Assembly (NCBI GenBank): GCA_963714325.1
Contig: CAVQOB010000006.1
Span: 186,001-250,000, forward strand
Source of the DNA: CAVQOB01 sp963714325
Lineage (GTDB): Bacteria > Pseudomonadota > Alphaproteobacteria > Rhizobiales > Hyphomicrobiaceae
Reading direction: 5' to 3'
DNA: 64,000 nucleotides
The position numbers and the translations under genes are program-made. The notes under the pieces are model-generated. The model worked only from the letters and a program-made list of their open reading frames with translations, made no database searches and was not told where the DNA came from. Positions 26,423 through 36,308 of this stretch are shown piece after piece (the first letter of the stretch is position 1; each line of letters opens with the position of its first letter).

Positions 26423-27463
26423 ATGCACAAGCTCTTCGTCGACCTCACCCATCTCGGCCGCCATGTCACCGGCCTCGAACGCATCAGTATCGACCTGTTC
26501 GAGAAGGCAGCGTTCGAGGGGTTCACAATTGTGCCCGTTCGCTCCCGCGGCACGCTTGCGATGGTCTTCGTCCAGCAGGTCTGGCTGCCACTCCTGGCGC
26601 TACTGAACCCGCACGCTCTATTTGTCTTCCCCGGATTCCCGCCATCGCCGCTGTTTACCTTCGTCCGCCGCCGCACTATCCTTTATGTCCACGACTTGTT
26701 TCTCATCACCCGCAAAGCCGATCTCAGTCTGAAAGCACGGCTCTACATGCGCTGGCCGTTTGCATTCGCCATCCGGCATCTCAGCCACTTTCTCGTCAAC
26801 TCTGAGAAAACAGCCACCGAACTGCGCGCCCATGCCCAAGCGACAGCCAGCATCGATCTCTACCGCCCGGAAGTGAAAAACATCTTCAATCTGCAGCCGC
26901 GCGATCACCGGCGTGCGCGACCCGAGAATACGCCGGTACGGATGGTCTCGTTGGGCACCGTCGAACCCCGCAAGAACTACCGTGCCGCAATCGCCATCTG
27001 CGACGCTTTGCAGCAGCTCGGCCATCACGGTATCGAACTGCACATCATCGGCCGCCCGGGCTGGGGCGAGGACGCCGACGCCCTCGCCCGCGCGCCTGGC
27101 ATCGTCATGCGTGGCTACCTGTCGATGGCCGACGTCAAAGCCACAATTGAGGCCGCCGATCTCTATCTGTGTACCTCGCATGACGAAGGCCTTGGCTTGC
27201 CCTTGCTCGAAGTACAGTATTCTGGCATTCCCGTCGTTGCCCCGGATGCGCCGGTCTTTCGTGAAGTCTTGGGTGGCTCAGCGATCTTTATCGAACCCGC
27301 TCGGCCAAATGAAGCAGCCCAGGTTATTGATCGGATCCTGCGCACCGGTGACAATGGGAGGCAAACTGCGCCATCGGCCAATCTCGTCCGTTGGACTAAG
27401 TCGGCCAAGTCAGACCGGCAGGCGGTCGCACTATTGTTCACGAGGCTCGCCACCACCGTGTGA
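26423..27463 (+). CDS. Glycosyltransferase family 1/GT4
   Basis: This is a predicted GT-B glycosyltransferase of 346 residues. Its start is MHKLFVDLTHLGRHVTGLERISI, a pattern seen at the N terminus of several EPS transferases. The C-terminal nucleotide-sugar half contains VRMVSLGTVEPRKNYRAAI, LHIIGRPGWGED and CTSHDEGLGLPLLEVQYSGIPVVAPDAPVFREVLGGSA with the E-x7-E motif. The ATG at 26423 is preferred; an upstream in-frame start at 26342 would overlap the polymerase gene. It is followed by a GH10 gene starting 29 bases after the stop. Confidence 0.88.
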   Translation: MHKLFVDLTHLGRHVTGLERISIDLFEKAAFEGFTIVPVRSRGTLAMVFVQQVWLPLLALLNPHALFVFPGFPPSPLFTFVRRRTILYVHDLFLITRKADLSLKARLYMRWPFAFAIRHLSHFLVNSEKTATELRAHAQATASIDLYRPEVKNIFNLQPRDHRRARPENTPVRMVSLGTVEPRKNYRAAIAICDALQQLGHHGIELHIIGRPGWGEDADALARAPGIVMRGYLSMADVKATIEAADLYLCTSHDEGLGLPLLEVQYSGIPVVAPDAPVFREVLGGSAIFIEPARPNEAAQVIDRILRTGDNGRQTAPSANLVRWTKSAKSDRQAVALLFTRLATTV

Positions 27464-27491
27464 GCTGCCAATCCAACCGGGAGCGCTGGGA

Positions 27492-28619
27492 GTGCGAGGC
27501 TGGCCAAACATCTCTCGCCGCGCAGCGCTCCAGCTTCTCCCGGCTGCAGCGCTGGCGACACACCTGCCGGTGACCGAAGTCACAGCCCAAACAAGCGCTC
27601 GATCCCTCGGCGCCATCGCCGCCGAGCGCGGCCTGCTGTTTGGCGCATCGTTCGCCACCCACGAACTCGACAAGCCAGCTGGCGCCCAATACGCCGCCAT
27701 GTATCTGGCCGACGCCCGGATCCTCACCTCAGAACTCGAATTCAAAATGTCATCGTTGCGCCCCAGGCCGGGAGCGATCAATTTTGACTATGCTGATCGC
27801 TTCATGACGTTCGCCGCCAAAGCCGGCATGCTAACACGCGGCCACACCCTGATCTGGAACGATGACTTGCCGGATTGGATCAAGGCCATCTCCAGCACTG
27901 ACGTCACGCGACTGCTCGACGCGCACCTGACCGCCGTCATGACGCGCTACAAAGGCCGGGTGCATTCCTGGGATGTCGTCAACGAACCGATCGCGCCTTG
28001 GGAAAACACACCGGGAAAGATGCGTTCCGGGCCATTCTTTGCAGCCCTCGGTCGCGGTTACATCGATCGCAGCTTCCGCCTGGCGCGCCAACTTGATCCA
28101 GCAGCAAAACTCGTCCTCAACGAACAATCGACTGATCGCTATGACGACTACGGCAAATCCTTCCGTGATAACTTTGCAAATCTTGTCGACACGCTGCTGA
28201 GTGCAGGCGTACCGATCGACGCCATCGGCCTGCAATGTCACCTGATGCCATCGAAGCCCTTCGACTTTGAGGATTATGCCCGTTACATTGAGCGGTTCAC
28301 GCGGGCAGGTCTCGAGATCCACATCACTGAGCTTGACATCGAAGACGCTGAAGCAGGCCAACCGCCCGCTGAACGTGATGTTCAGATCGCCAGAACGTAT
28401 GGACAGTTCCTCGGCGCGGTCCTACAGAACAAGCGCATCACGCAATTGATCATGTGGCAGTTCGGTGATCACCACAGCTGGTACCACTATCAAGCGATGG
28501 CAAACGGCCTCGCCAACCCAGCGCAATGGCCACGACCACTCCTCTACGATGGCAACTATCAGAAGAAGCCGGCCTGGAACGCAGTCGCCGCCGCCCTGAC
28601 CCATATGCCGCCGCGCTGA
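27492..28619 (+). CDS. Exported GH10 glycoside hydrolase (endo-xylanase family)
   Basis: This is a glycoside hydrolase family 10 enzyme, a retaining endo-β-1,4-xylanase fold. The acid/base is E165 in WDVVNEP (160-166) and the nucleophile E280 in ITELD (278-282); RGHTLIWNDDLPDW and IGLQCHLM are further GH10 landmarks. The N terminus has a twin-arginine-like motif (ISRRAALQLL) and a hydrophobic stretch, suggesting Tat export. I use GTG at 27492 with GGGAG about ten bases upstream; a much longer open frame upstream overlaps the transferase and is rejected. Position inside a polysaccharide operon suggests it trims or releases the cell's own polymer rather than eating plant xylan. Confidence 0.9.
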   Translation: MRGWPNISRRAALQLLPAAALATHLPVTEVTAQTSARSLGAIAAERGLLFGASFATHELDKPAGAQYAAMYLADARILTSELEFKMSSLRPRPGAINFDYADRFMTFAAKAGMLTRGHTLIWNDDLPDWIKAISSTDVTRLLDAHLTAVMTRYKGRVHSWDVVNEPIAPWENTPGKMRSGPFFAALGRGYIDRSFRLARQLDPAAKLVLNEQSTDRYDDYGKSFRDNFANLVDTLLSAGVPIDAIGLQCHLMPSKPFDFEDYARYIERFTRAGLEIHITELDIEDAEAGQPPAERDVQIARTYGQFLGAVLQNKRITQLIMWQFGDHHSWYHYQAMANGLANPAQWPRPLLYDGNYQKKPAWNAVAAALTHMPPR

Positions 28620-28683
28620 CCGGGCCATTGTCCGGCAAAGTGGAAGCCGGTCCGTCGAAGACAAAGCGACAGCCAATAGCGTC

Positions 28684-30171
28684 TCAAGTTGGCGGGCTGA
28701 AAGCGTCGATCACTTCCAGGCCAGCCGCATAGTTTAGTGTATGCACGCCTTTCACGAGGGATCCCCGTGCTGCCTTGACGCTGACGACTGCACTTTGCCG
28801 ATACGCATCCCCGCTCAATGCATCGACGCGGCACAGCGTCATGCCAGACCCATAGCCGTCCGTGCAATCTTGCGCCGGACGCCATAACACGCCGTTGCGC
28901 ACTTCCATCGCGCCTGCGGGCCGCGCCGAGCGGGCATCGACCACAACCGGATTGAATGGATGCGGTTGAAAGGGCCCGAACGGCGATGGACCATGATACA
29001 AACTCAACGCATCCCAGCACGTGCTCTGCCAATGGCGCGATCCGGCAAACAGCCACCAGCGGTCGCCATGCAGCACCAGCGTTGCATCATCGACAGCGAC
29101 ATCTGCAAGAATGGTCGCATGATGCACCCATCTGTCGGGAAACCGCGCCGCCCGGTAAATATCAACCGTTCGGTTTGCCGACAATTCCGGCATCATGAAC
29201 ACGTGGCCCTCATGTTCGAAGAGGAACGGATAGGAGAGGTGATGCGGCCGCTCCAGCACCACGACCGGCTTTGACAACGTGCCGTCCGCCGCGATGGTGA
29301 ACGCCGAGATGACGCCCTTGCCTTCTCGTTCAACGAAGTCCTCGCAGAGGACATGATGCACGCCATCGTGCCATCTAACGAAGGGATCGGCGTACCAACG
29401 ATCCTTGTCGTTGGGCAACCATCGATAGGCATCCAGCGACAGGCGGAAATCATCGCGGACGCCAGACTGCGCCACACGTCGCCAACCAATGCGCCAACGC
29501 AGCCGTTCCCCTTGCGCCTGCGCTATCCGGCCGCGCACCTTGCCGCCGACTGCGCTTCTGAAAAATCCGGCCGCCGTCACGCCGCGACCGCGCTCCAGAT
29601 AGGTCCGTGGGATCGCCTCTGGAAATGCCCCAATGCGCTGCTCGACGACGCCTAGGATCAATTCACCGACGCGCGAAAAGACAGACTCAAGCCCGCGCGA
29701 CAGCTGATCCGGCTTGTCGTTCGCCGGCAACGCCGCAAAAGGTATTGCCGGTCGCGCTGAGTCATGGACCTGGATGAACGGCAGGCGCCCAGCCAGTAGT
29801 GCAGTGACTACCGCCAGTACGCCGGTTTGACCATCATAGTGCGGCCGGATCGTTCTGAGAGCTCCGGGTACAGCGCCTTGCCCGCCACCGGCCAAGTCAA
29901 TCACGACATCGATGCGCGCGCCCGCCGGCACATCCGGGAATGCAACCATCGCAGATGGGCCATCCAGCGCGGCCACGCTCGCTCCATGGCCAACCCTTCG
30001 GAAAAACCGGCGCTCAGCGCGCAGCAGCGCTTTGATCGGCGCCGGCAACCCTGCTCCCGGCGCGACAAAACGCACAAAGACGTTATGCTGGCCCTCATTC
30101 ACCAACGCTTGCGCGAGCAGCTGATGCCAATACCATAAGGCGTTGGGATCGATCAACAGAACGACTTGCAT
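28684..30171 (-). CDS. GINT1_N-type β-propeller protein with formyltransferase-like N terminus
   Basis: Residues from about 245 to the end resemble the N-terminal domain of plant glucosamine inositolphosphorylceramide transferase 1 (GINT1_N): WYADPFVRWHDGVHHVLCEDF, GVISAFTIAADG, HLSYPFLFEHEGHVFMMPELSANRTVDIYRA. These are repeating blades like those of GH43/GH32 propellers. The first about 190 residues form an α/β region (VVLLIDPNALWYWHQLLAQALV) reminiscent of formyltransferases. The 495-residue layout recurs in bacterial polysaccharide loci as I recall. It is convergent with the GH10 gene. The function is unknown; sugar transfer or polymer modification is inferred. Confidence 0.75.
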   Translation of the reverse strand: MQVVLLIDPNALWYWHQLLAQALVNEGQHNVFVRFVAPGAGLPAPIKALLRAERRFFRRVGHGASVAALDGPSAMVAFPDVPAGARIDVVIDLAGGGQGAVPGALRTIRPHYDGQTGVLAVVTALLAGRLPFIQVHDSARPAIPFAALPANDKPDQLSRGLESVFSRVGELILGVVEQRIGAFPEAIPRTYLERGRGVTAAGFFRSAVGGKVRGRIAQAQGERLRWRIGWRRVAQSGVRDDFRLSLDAYRWLPNDKDRWYADPFVRWHDGVHHVLCEDFVEREGKGVISAFTIAADGTLSKPVVVLERPHHLSYPFLFEHEGHVFMMPELSANRTVDIYRAARFPDRWVHHATILADVAVDDATLVLHGDRWWLFAGSRHWQSTCWDALSLYHGPSPFGPFQPHPFNPVVVDARSARPAGAMEVRNGVLWRPAQDCTDGYGSGMTLCRVDALSGDAYRQSAVVSVKAARGSLVKGVHTLNYAAGLEVIDAFSPPT

Positions 30172-30489
30172 GTGCGGTCACACCTTCCCCGTCGATGTCA
30201 TGCCAGCATGCCGAGCCCCACGTATGCAACTCAAACTGAACCGCACTCCACTACGACGCATCACTGCCAATCGTCCCCGAGTGACACCGAGCCTGATGAA
30301 CCATCCTGACGAACCATGTTGCATCACCCTTGCAAACGTCGCCGGCAGACCAACCAACGATCTGTTAACGGCCCGACGCAAGATATGGCCAACTTGCGCT
30401 CACAACCCAAGTAAAAAGCAACACGCGCATGCTATGTCGAGCACCCTGAACCGCGAATTCCGCACGCTACCGAGAATTCATCTGAGATC
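30172..30489. other. Intergenic gap with no recognised element
   Basis: This 318-nt stretch separates the divergent GINT1_N-type and GT4 genes and must hold their promoters. I see no conserved gene, strong hairpin or repeat in it. Confidence 0.5.
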
Positions 30490-31596
30490 ATGCAGAAACG
30501 CAAATACCTCTTCTACACCTACGCGCTCGTCGATGGCGGTGCCGAACGTGTCTGGGCGGCCTTGGCTTCCGAGCTTGCGCGCCGTGGTCACGAGGTGCTG
30601 TTCGTCATCGACTATGACGCAATCATCGAACCGCTCGAATTGCATCACGCCGTCCGCCGAACGACGCTCGGTGGCAGCCATGCTACGACTGTGCGCCGCT
30701 TGGCTTCGCTGCTGCGTGCCGAAAAGCCCGATGTCGCATTTGGTGCTGTTGCTGGCTCTGACCTGAAACTCGTCATCGCGCGGCTGCTTGCACGCGCGCC
30801 GACACGCCTTATCATTTCATTTCACGGCTTCTTGGAGCATGAAACCGGCTGGTTGAGCTGGCTGACGCACGTCTCTGTGCCCCTACTTAGCCGCATCGCC
30901 GACCGCACCGTCTGCGTTTCGGACGGGATGAAGAAAAACCTCATCACCAGATGGCGCGCTGCCCGCCAGCAGACCGTCTGCGTCCACAACCCTGTTGTCT
31001 TTCCCGCGATGCCGAACCGCGACACGCGCAACGCGTTCAACGATCGCCCGAATGCCATCGTCTCGATGGGCCGCCTGGTGCCGGAAAAAGGCTTTGATGT
31101 CCTGCTGCGTGCGATGGCACGCCTGAAGACAACGGACGCGACGCTCACAATTCTCGGCGATGGCCCTGAACGCGCCCGCCTTGAGGGCATCATCAAGCAG
31201 TTGCAACTTGAAAATCGCGTCACGCTCGCGGGCTTCCAGCGCGATATCTGGCCATTCCTCGATCGAGCCAAATGCCTCGCTCACGCTGCCTATTCGGAGG
31301 CGTTTGGTCTGGTCATCGTGGAAGCCCTGGCGCGCGGCCTGCCGGTCGTCGCTGTCAACAGCGACGGACCTTCGGAAATTCTCAATCACCCGGACCTCGG
31401 CCGCATCGTCCCGCCACACGATGAGGCGGCGATGGCCGAGGCTATTGATGCTGTGTTGCGTTGCCCTGGCGATCCCGCGCCCCGCGTTGCTCGTGCCGCT
31501 GAATTTTCATTGGATGTCGGCGCCGATGCCTACGAGGGACTGGCGGAAACGGTGATAGCAGAGCACGCCGCCCGCACAAGCGCGCGCAAGATTTAA
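30490..31596 (+). CDS. Glycosyltransferase, GT4-like
   Basis: This is a third GT4 enzyme of the locus, 368 residues. The N-terminal half has FYTYALVDGGAERVWAALASELARRGHEV, the GGAERV acceptor-side loop typical of the family. The C-terminal half has VSMGRLVPEKGFDVLLRAMARL, LTILGDGPERARLEGIIKQL, VTLAGFQRDIWPFL and YSEAFGLVIVEALARGLPVVAVNSDGPSEIL, including the E-x7-E motif. It ends five bases before the stop of the convergent acyltransferase gene. The sugar donor is unknown. Confidence 0.93.
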   Translation: MQKRKYLFYTYALVDGGAERVWAALASELARRGHEVLFVIDYDAIIEPLELHHAVRRTTLGGSHATTVRRLASLLRAEKPDVAFGAVAGSDLKLVIARLLARAPTRLIISFHGFLEHETGWLSWLTHVSVPLLSRIADRTVCVSDGMKKNLITRWRAARQQTVCVHNPVVFPAMPNRDTRNAFNDRPNAIVSMGRLVPEKGFDVLLRAMARLKTTDATLTILGDGPERARLEGIIKQLQLENRVTLAGFQRDIWPFLDRAKCLAHAAYSEAFGLVIVEALARGLPVVAVNSDGPSEILNHPDLGRIVPPHDEAAMAEAIDAVLRCPGDPAPRVARAAEFSLDVGADAYEGLAETVIAEHAARTSARKI

Positions 31597-31601
31597 CGAC
31601 G

Positions 31602-32789
31602 TCAAACCTCCGTTGCGCGGTCCTGTTTACCGCCGCGGACCAACGCTTTTAGGCGCGGATACTGGCGTAAAACGCCCTTGGCGCGCGCCTGCAATACTGC
31701 TGGTGCTCCGTGCCAGGACAGTGCTTGTGTCACCTCCGTCAATACGACCGGTGTCGCGCCAAGGCGCCGCTTATAAGGATATTCACCCGTCGTGAAATCG
31801 AAACTACGGCGACCGTCCGCAAACAATGCATGCATCGTGCGTTCGATCACCAGCCGCCCCGGTGAACAATTGCGCCATTCGCCGCCCGCCGTGCCAAGAC
31901 GCACCATCGCGTAGCGGGTTCCGTCAGCAATCCCGAGCAATCCCGCAACTACTTCATCGCCGGCTGTCAAGGCCGTCAGCATCACCTGCCCATCGCCCAA
32001 ATGATCGGCCACCAGCTTGCGATACAGCGCCGCGTTGTGCGCTTCATCAAGTGTATAGGGCAAGCCAAGCTCGGCGATCCTCTCCGCCTGCAATCGCTCC
32101 AGGCCGGTCAATACGTGCTGCGCACGCTGCAGATCGAACACGCGCTCGAATCGGGCACCCTCGTGCCGCTCGAACACGCGCAAAATCCGGCCAAGCTCTT
32201 TCCGGAACATGCGTTCCAACGACTTGAGATAACCCTCCCAGGTCCCGGAAATGATGACGATGTTTCCGATCAACGTTGATGGTTGCGCACCGGGCAACGC
32301 AGCCAACGGATTAGCGACACCGGCGACCTCATGCGGCATTTTCTCAAGGCGCACGAGCGCCGCGGCCGGCAATGCCGCTTTGACCGCACGCCACAAGGCG
32401 ACCGGCGCTAACGCCTCGGAGCCAATCGCCACTCGGAAAATGACCGGCGCATTGTAGTCCGTTACTCCGAGATCCGCGAATGTGATGACCGGTATCTTGC
32501 CTTGTCGCGAGAGGACCAAAGGCAATAGTACGATCGGTTGGCCCGTCAGCCGGTCTCGAACCACCACCAGCAGCGCTTCGAGACCAGTCTGCCGGCCAAC
32601 CGTCGCGTACCAGGCAGCAAGCCAGGTCCGCCCTTGAAACGGCGTCGCGGTGACCGCCGGATCATCAGATTGCGGCCACCAGTCAGCGACGTCAGCCCAT
32701 GCCCGATAGACGTCGACGCCCATACCCGATGTACCGCGCGAAGGCGTTGCGGCGACTTCTTCCTCCGCTCTTGCTTCTTGCATACTCAA
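31602..32789 (-). CDS. GNAT/FemAB-like acyltransferase (BioF2-like, Acetyltransf_6)
   Basis: This is a predicted acyltransferase of the BioF2/CelD-like group, which pairs two GNAT folds and is common in polysaccharide loci. Landmarks are FQGRTWLAAWYATVGRQ near the start, LERMFRKELGRILRVFERHEGARFERV in the middle, and the C-terminal FADGRRSFDFTTGEYPYKRRLGATP, where DFTTGEYPYK is the strongest family match. The 395-residue length is normal. It could acylate a sugar of the polymer or a lipid carrier; the substrate cannot be told. It is convergent with the preceding glycosyltransferase. Confidence 0.82.
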   Translation of the reverse strand: MSMQEARAEEEVAATPSRGTSGMGVDVYRAWADVADWWPQSDDPAVTATPFQGRTWLAAWYATVGRQTGLEALLVVVRDRLTGQPIVLLPLVLSRQGKIPVITFADLGVTDYNAPVIFRVAIGSEALAPVALWRAVKAALPAAALVRLEKMPHEVAGVANPLAALPGAQPSTLIGNIVIISGTWEGYLKSLERMFRKELGRILRVFERHEGARFERVFDLQRAQHVLTGLERLQAERIAELGLPYTLDEAHNAALYRKLVADHLGDGQVMLTALTAGDEVVAGLLGIADGTRYAMVRLGTAGGEWRNCSPGRLVIERTMHALFADGRRSFDFTTGEYPYKRRLGATPVVLTEVTQALSWHGAPAVLQARAKGVLRQYPRLKALVRGGKQDRATEV

Positions 32790-32917
32790 TCAAGTCCCCA
32801 TCAGGCTAGGCAGCACCCCAACGCCCTGCAAATCGAGTGCCAAGCGAGAGATTAGAGCGCGCACCTGCCGCACCTATTCCAAGTCGCCTGATCAGGGATG
32901 GTTTACCTCTTCGCACG

Positions 32918-34994
32918 CTACCCGCCTGCCCGATCATCAAGTCCGCGCTTCGCCAACAGGGCATCCACTGCCGGCAGCTTGCCGCGAAATGCGAGATAGG
33001 CGTCCGTTGCGTCCTGGCGTCCACCAGCGGAGTAAATATGATCGTGCAAGCGCTTGGCGACCCCCGGGTCGAAGATATCGCTCTTTTCCTCGAACGCGCG
33101 GAACGCATCAGCATCGAGGACTTCTGACCACATATAGCTATAATATCCCGCCGCATACCCCCCGGTGATGTGCTGAAAATGCGTGGGCCGATGCCGCATG
33201 GTGATCTCTTCCGGCATGCCGATGCTCGCCAGCGTCTGCGCCTCCAGCTGATCGACATCAACGGTGTCGGTGTTCTCCAGCGTATGCACTTTGAGATCGA
33301 ACAGTGACGACGCCAGATATTCGACTGTGCTGAACCCCTGATTGAAATTGCGCGCCGCCGCCAGCCGCTCGATCATCGCATCCGGCATCGGCTCGTCCGT
33401 CGCCACATGTCGGGCGAAACGCTTGAGGACTTGCGGTTGTCCCAGCCAATGCTCGTAAAGCTGCGATGGCAGTTCGACGAAATCGCGACTGACACTCGTT
33501 CCGGCAACCGAAGGGTACGTGACGTTCGACAGCAGCCCATGCAGTCCATGTCCGAATTCGTGAAACAGTGTTCGTGCGTCGTCCATGCTGAGCAACGCCG
33601 GTTCGCCAGGTGCCGCCTTGGTGAAGTTCATCACATTGATGATGATCGGCGTTTCGGGTTTACGCGCGTCGACAGACAATCGGCTTTGCCCGCGAAACGC
33701 TGTCATCCAAGCGCCCGATCGCTTTGACGGCCGCGCGAAATAGTCGCCGAGGAACAAACCGACATGACGGCCATCCCGGTTCTTGACTTCGTATACCCGC
33801 ACTTCCGGGTTGTAAGCGGGAATGTCGTGGCGGATTGTGAACGTCAGGCCAAACAACCGCGTCGCGCAATCGAACGCCGCCTCGATCATGCGGTCGAGCT
33901 GCAGATAGGGTTTAATGACCGCTGCATCGAGGTCATAGCGTGCTTTGCGCACCCGCTCCGAATAGTAACGCCAGTCCCAGGCCGCAATCGCGAAATTCCC
34001 GCCTTCCGCCCGTGCCGCTTCTTGCAACGTGTCACGCTCGGCGATCGCCCGCGTCCGCGCCGGCGGCCAGACCTTCATCAGTAGATCTTGCACGGCAGCT
34101 GGCGTTTTCGCCATCGTGAACTCGAGACTTAAATCGGCAAAACTCTTGAAGCCAAGCAACTTTGCCTGCTCGTTGCGCAGTCGCAGAATCTCCGCCATCC
34201 CCGATCGGTTGTCGGTCTCCCCGCCGTTGCGTCCGCGCGCGCTCCACGCCTTGAACGCCTTTTCGCGCAGATCCCGGCGATCAGAATATTCGAGAAACGG
34301 TTCAATAGACGAACGCGACAGGGTAATCACATGCTTGCCCGGAAACCCACGCTCCTCCGCCGTCTGCCGCGCGACCGCTCGCAGCGAGGGCGACAACCCC
34401 GCCAGATCCTTCTCGCCATCCAGCACGAGCGTATAATTCTGCTCGTCTTTGAGAACATTTTGACTGAACCCGGTCGTCAAGGTTGAAAGCCGTTCGGCGA
34501 TCGCCTTCAATCGCGCTTTTTCAGCTGTATTGAGTTCGGGCGCCGGCTTTGACAAACGCCCGATGATAGCGCTTCAACACTTCGATTTGCTCACCCGTCA
34601 GGCCAAGCGTATCCTTGGCGGACATGAGCGCGTCGATCCGCTTCCACAGCGCTTCGTTCTGATACATGCGCATCCGATAGCCTGTGAGCTTCGGCATAAT
34701 GTTGCGCTCAAGCGCCTGCATCTCGGGCGTCGTGTCTGTACCTGACAGATTGAAGAACACGCTCGATACCCGTCGTAGCGTCTCGCCGCCCGCCTCCAGC
34801 ACATCGATCGTATTGGCAAATGTCGCGGGCTGAACTTGCCCGGCAATCCGCGCGATCTCTGCCTCGCCTTCCGCCATGCCGGCTTCGAATGCTGGCAGAT
34901 AATGCTCCAGCTTGATCGCCGCAAACGGCGGCATCTCGAACAGTGTTGCGGAGGGGCGGAGGAATGGATTGTTCGCATTTGCGGCAGTCGACAT
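32918..34994 (-). pseudogene. M3-family zinc oligopeptidase, frameshifted
   Basis: The two halves of this gene read in different frames. The first part (ATG 34994, GGAGG eight bases upstream) encodes the N-terminal domain through YHRAFVKAGA. The second part resumes as ELNTAEKARLKAIAERLS and carries the HEFGH zinc site with the downstream glutamate ligand region. Removing one base from the G3 run at 34538-34540 (plus strand) joins them into 691 residues, the usual length of oligopeptidase A/Dcp. As written, the first frame stops at 34521 after 157 residues without the active site. It is either a real single-base insertion or a consensus error. Confidence 0.9.
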
Positions 34995-35120
34995 GGAACC
35001 TCCAATGTTGGATTGCGCCAGCCTCTTGGCCTTTGACGCCGTCTCTGCCATGTAACTACGTTCCTTATGTGTTCCGAGTCGAGAGGGGAATTATCGCCCG
35101 TCTTTCAACCCAGGGGAAAC

Positions 35121-36308
35121 ATGAGCCTCGCCGTCTGCCGCGAATGCTTCACCATCGCCGACATGCCAGCCACCGGCTGCAGTCGCTGCGGCGCCGCGCG
35201 CATCGTCTTCCACGATGAACTTGAAACGCTCGACATCGCCCACGTCGACTGCGATGCCTTCTATGCCTCGGTTGAGAAACGCGACAACCCCGCATTGCGC
35301 GACAAGCCACTGCTCGTCGGCCATCCCGGTGGCCGTGGCGTCGTCACCACCGCCTGTTACATCGCTCGCAAATTCGGCCCGCGCTCGGCGATGCCGATGT
35401 TCAAAGCTATCCAGCTCTGCCCTGATGCTGTGATCATCCCACCAAACATGGCGAAGTATAAAGCTGTCAGCCACGACATCCGCGAGATCTTCGCGTCCAT
35501 TTCCGATTGCATCGAGCCGATTTCGCTCGATGAAGCCTACATTGACCTCTCGCCGGCCCATGCCGTCAGCGGCCGCACCCCACCGGTCGCACTCGCCGAA
35601 GCCGCCGCCCGCATCGCGCGCGAACTGCGCATCACCGTGTCGGCGGGCCTCTCCTACAACAAATTTCTCGCCAAACTCGCCTCCGACCTCCAGAAGCCGA
35701 ATGGTTTCTCGGTCATCGGCCGGGCGGAAGCCCGCGACTTCGTCGCCGGCCTTCCCGTCGGGAAAATTCATGGCGTTGGCCACGCCACTGCCGAGCGCAT
35801 GGCCGTCGACGGCTTCGAAATGGTTTCCGACCTCCAGGTCGTCAATAGAGCCGAGTTGATCGCTCGTTACGGTAAGTTTGGCCGCCGCCTCGCCATGTTT
35901 GTCAACGGCGAAGACGACCGCGCCGTCACCCCCGAGCGGCCAACCAAAAGCATTTCCGCCGAAAACACATTCAGCACCGACACTGGCCGCTACAGCGACC
36001 TGATGGCCGAGGTCGGTCCACTCTGCGATCGTGTCGCCGAACGCATGCGCCGCAACGGTCTTGCCGGTCGCGCAGTCGTCTTGAAACTCAAGACATCCGA
36101 TTTCAAGAACTTGACCCGCAGCCGGCAACTCAAAACGCCAACACAGCGTGCCGAAGTGCTGCTCGAACAGGCCCAGATTTTGGTCGACAAGGAAGCCGAC
36201 GGTCGCACGTTTCGGCTGATCGGCATCGGCGTTGCCGACCTGACGCCCGCTGCAGAGGCCGACCCGCCGGATCTGTTTTCCAGCGCCGCAACCGGCACGG
36301 ACCTATAG
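35121..36308 (+). CDS. dinB: DNA polymerase IV (Y family)
   Basis: DinB is the error-prone, lesion-bypassing polymerase IV. From the ATG at 35121 (AGGGG just upstream) it has 395 residues. The catalytic residues are seen in HVDCDAFYASVE (D43) and SLDEAYID, and the finger and thumb regions in SAGLSYNKFLAKLASDLQKPNGF and IHGVGHATAERM. A short N-terminal cysteine motif (C6, C9, C20, C23) resembles a zinc ribbon and is typical of alphaproteobacterial DinB. It lacks an obvious LexA-type box upstream by eye. It converges with the TPP-enzyme gene, the two overlapping by six bases at their ends. Confidence 0.95.
   Translation: MSLAVCRECFTIADMPATGCSRCGAARIVFHDELETLDIAHVDCDAFYASVEKRDNPALRDKPLLVGHPGGRGVVTTACYIARKFGPRSAMPMFKAIQLCPDAVIIPPNMAKYKAVSHDIREIFASISDCIEPISLDEAYIDLSPAHAVSGRTPPVALAEAAARIARELRITVSAGLSYNKFLAKLASDLQKPNGFSVIGRAEARDFVAGLPVGKIHGVGHATAERMAVDGFEMVSDLQVVNRAELIARYGKFGRRLAMFVNGEDDRAVTPERPTKSISAENTFSTDTGRYSDLMAEVGPLCDRVAERMRRNGLAGRAVVLKLKTSDFKNLTRSRQLKTPTQRAEVLLEQAQILVDKEADGRTFRLIGIGVADLTPAAEADPPDLFSSAATGTDL

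Noticed and set aside
26913..27491. Upstream extension of the GH10 gene into the GT4 gene
   Set aside because: The extra 193 residues overlap the glycosyltransferase in another frame and look random; a signal peptide begins at the GTG at 27492.
35091..36128. A 345-codon minus-strand frame over dinB
   Set aside because: It is a shadow of dinB, whose catalytic motifs are complete.
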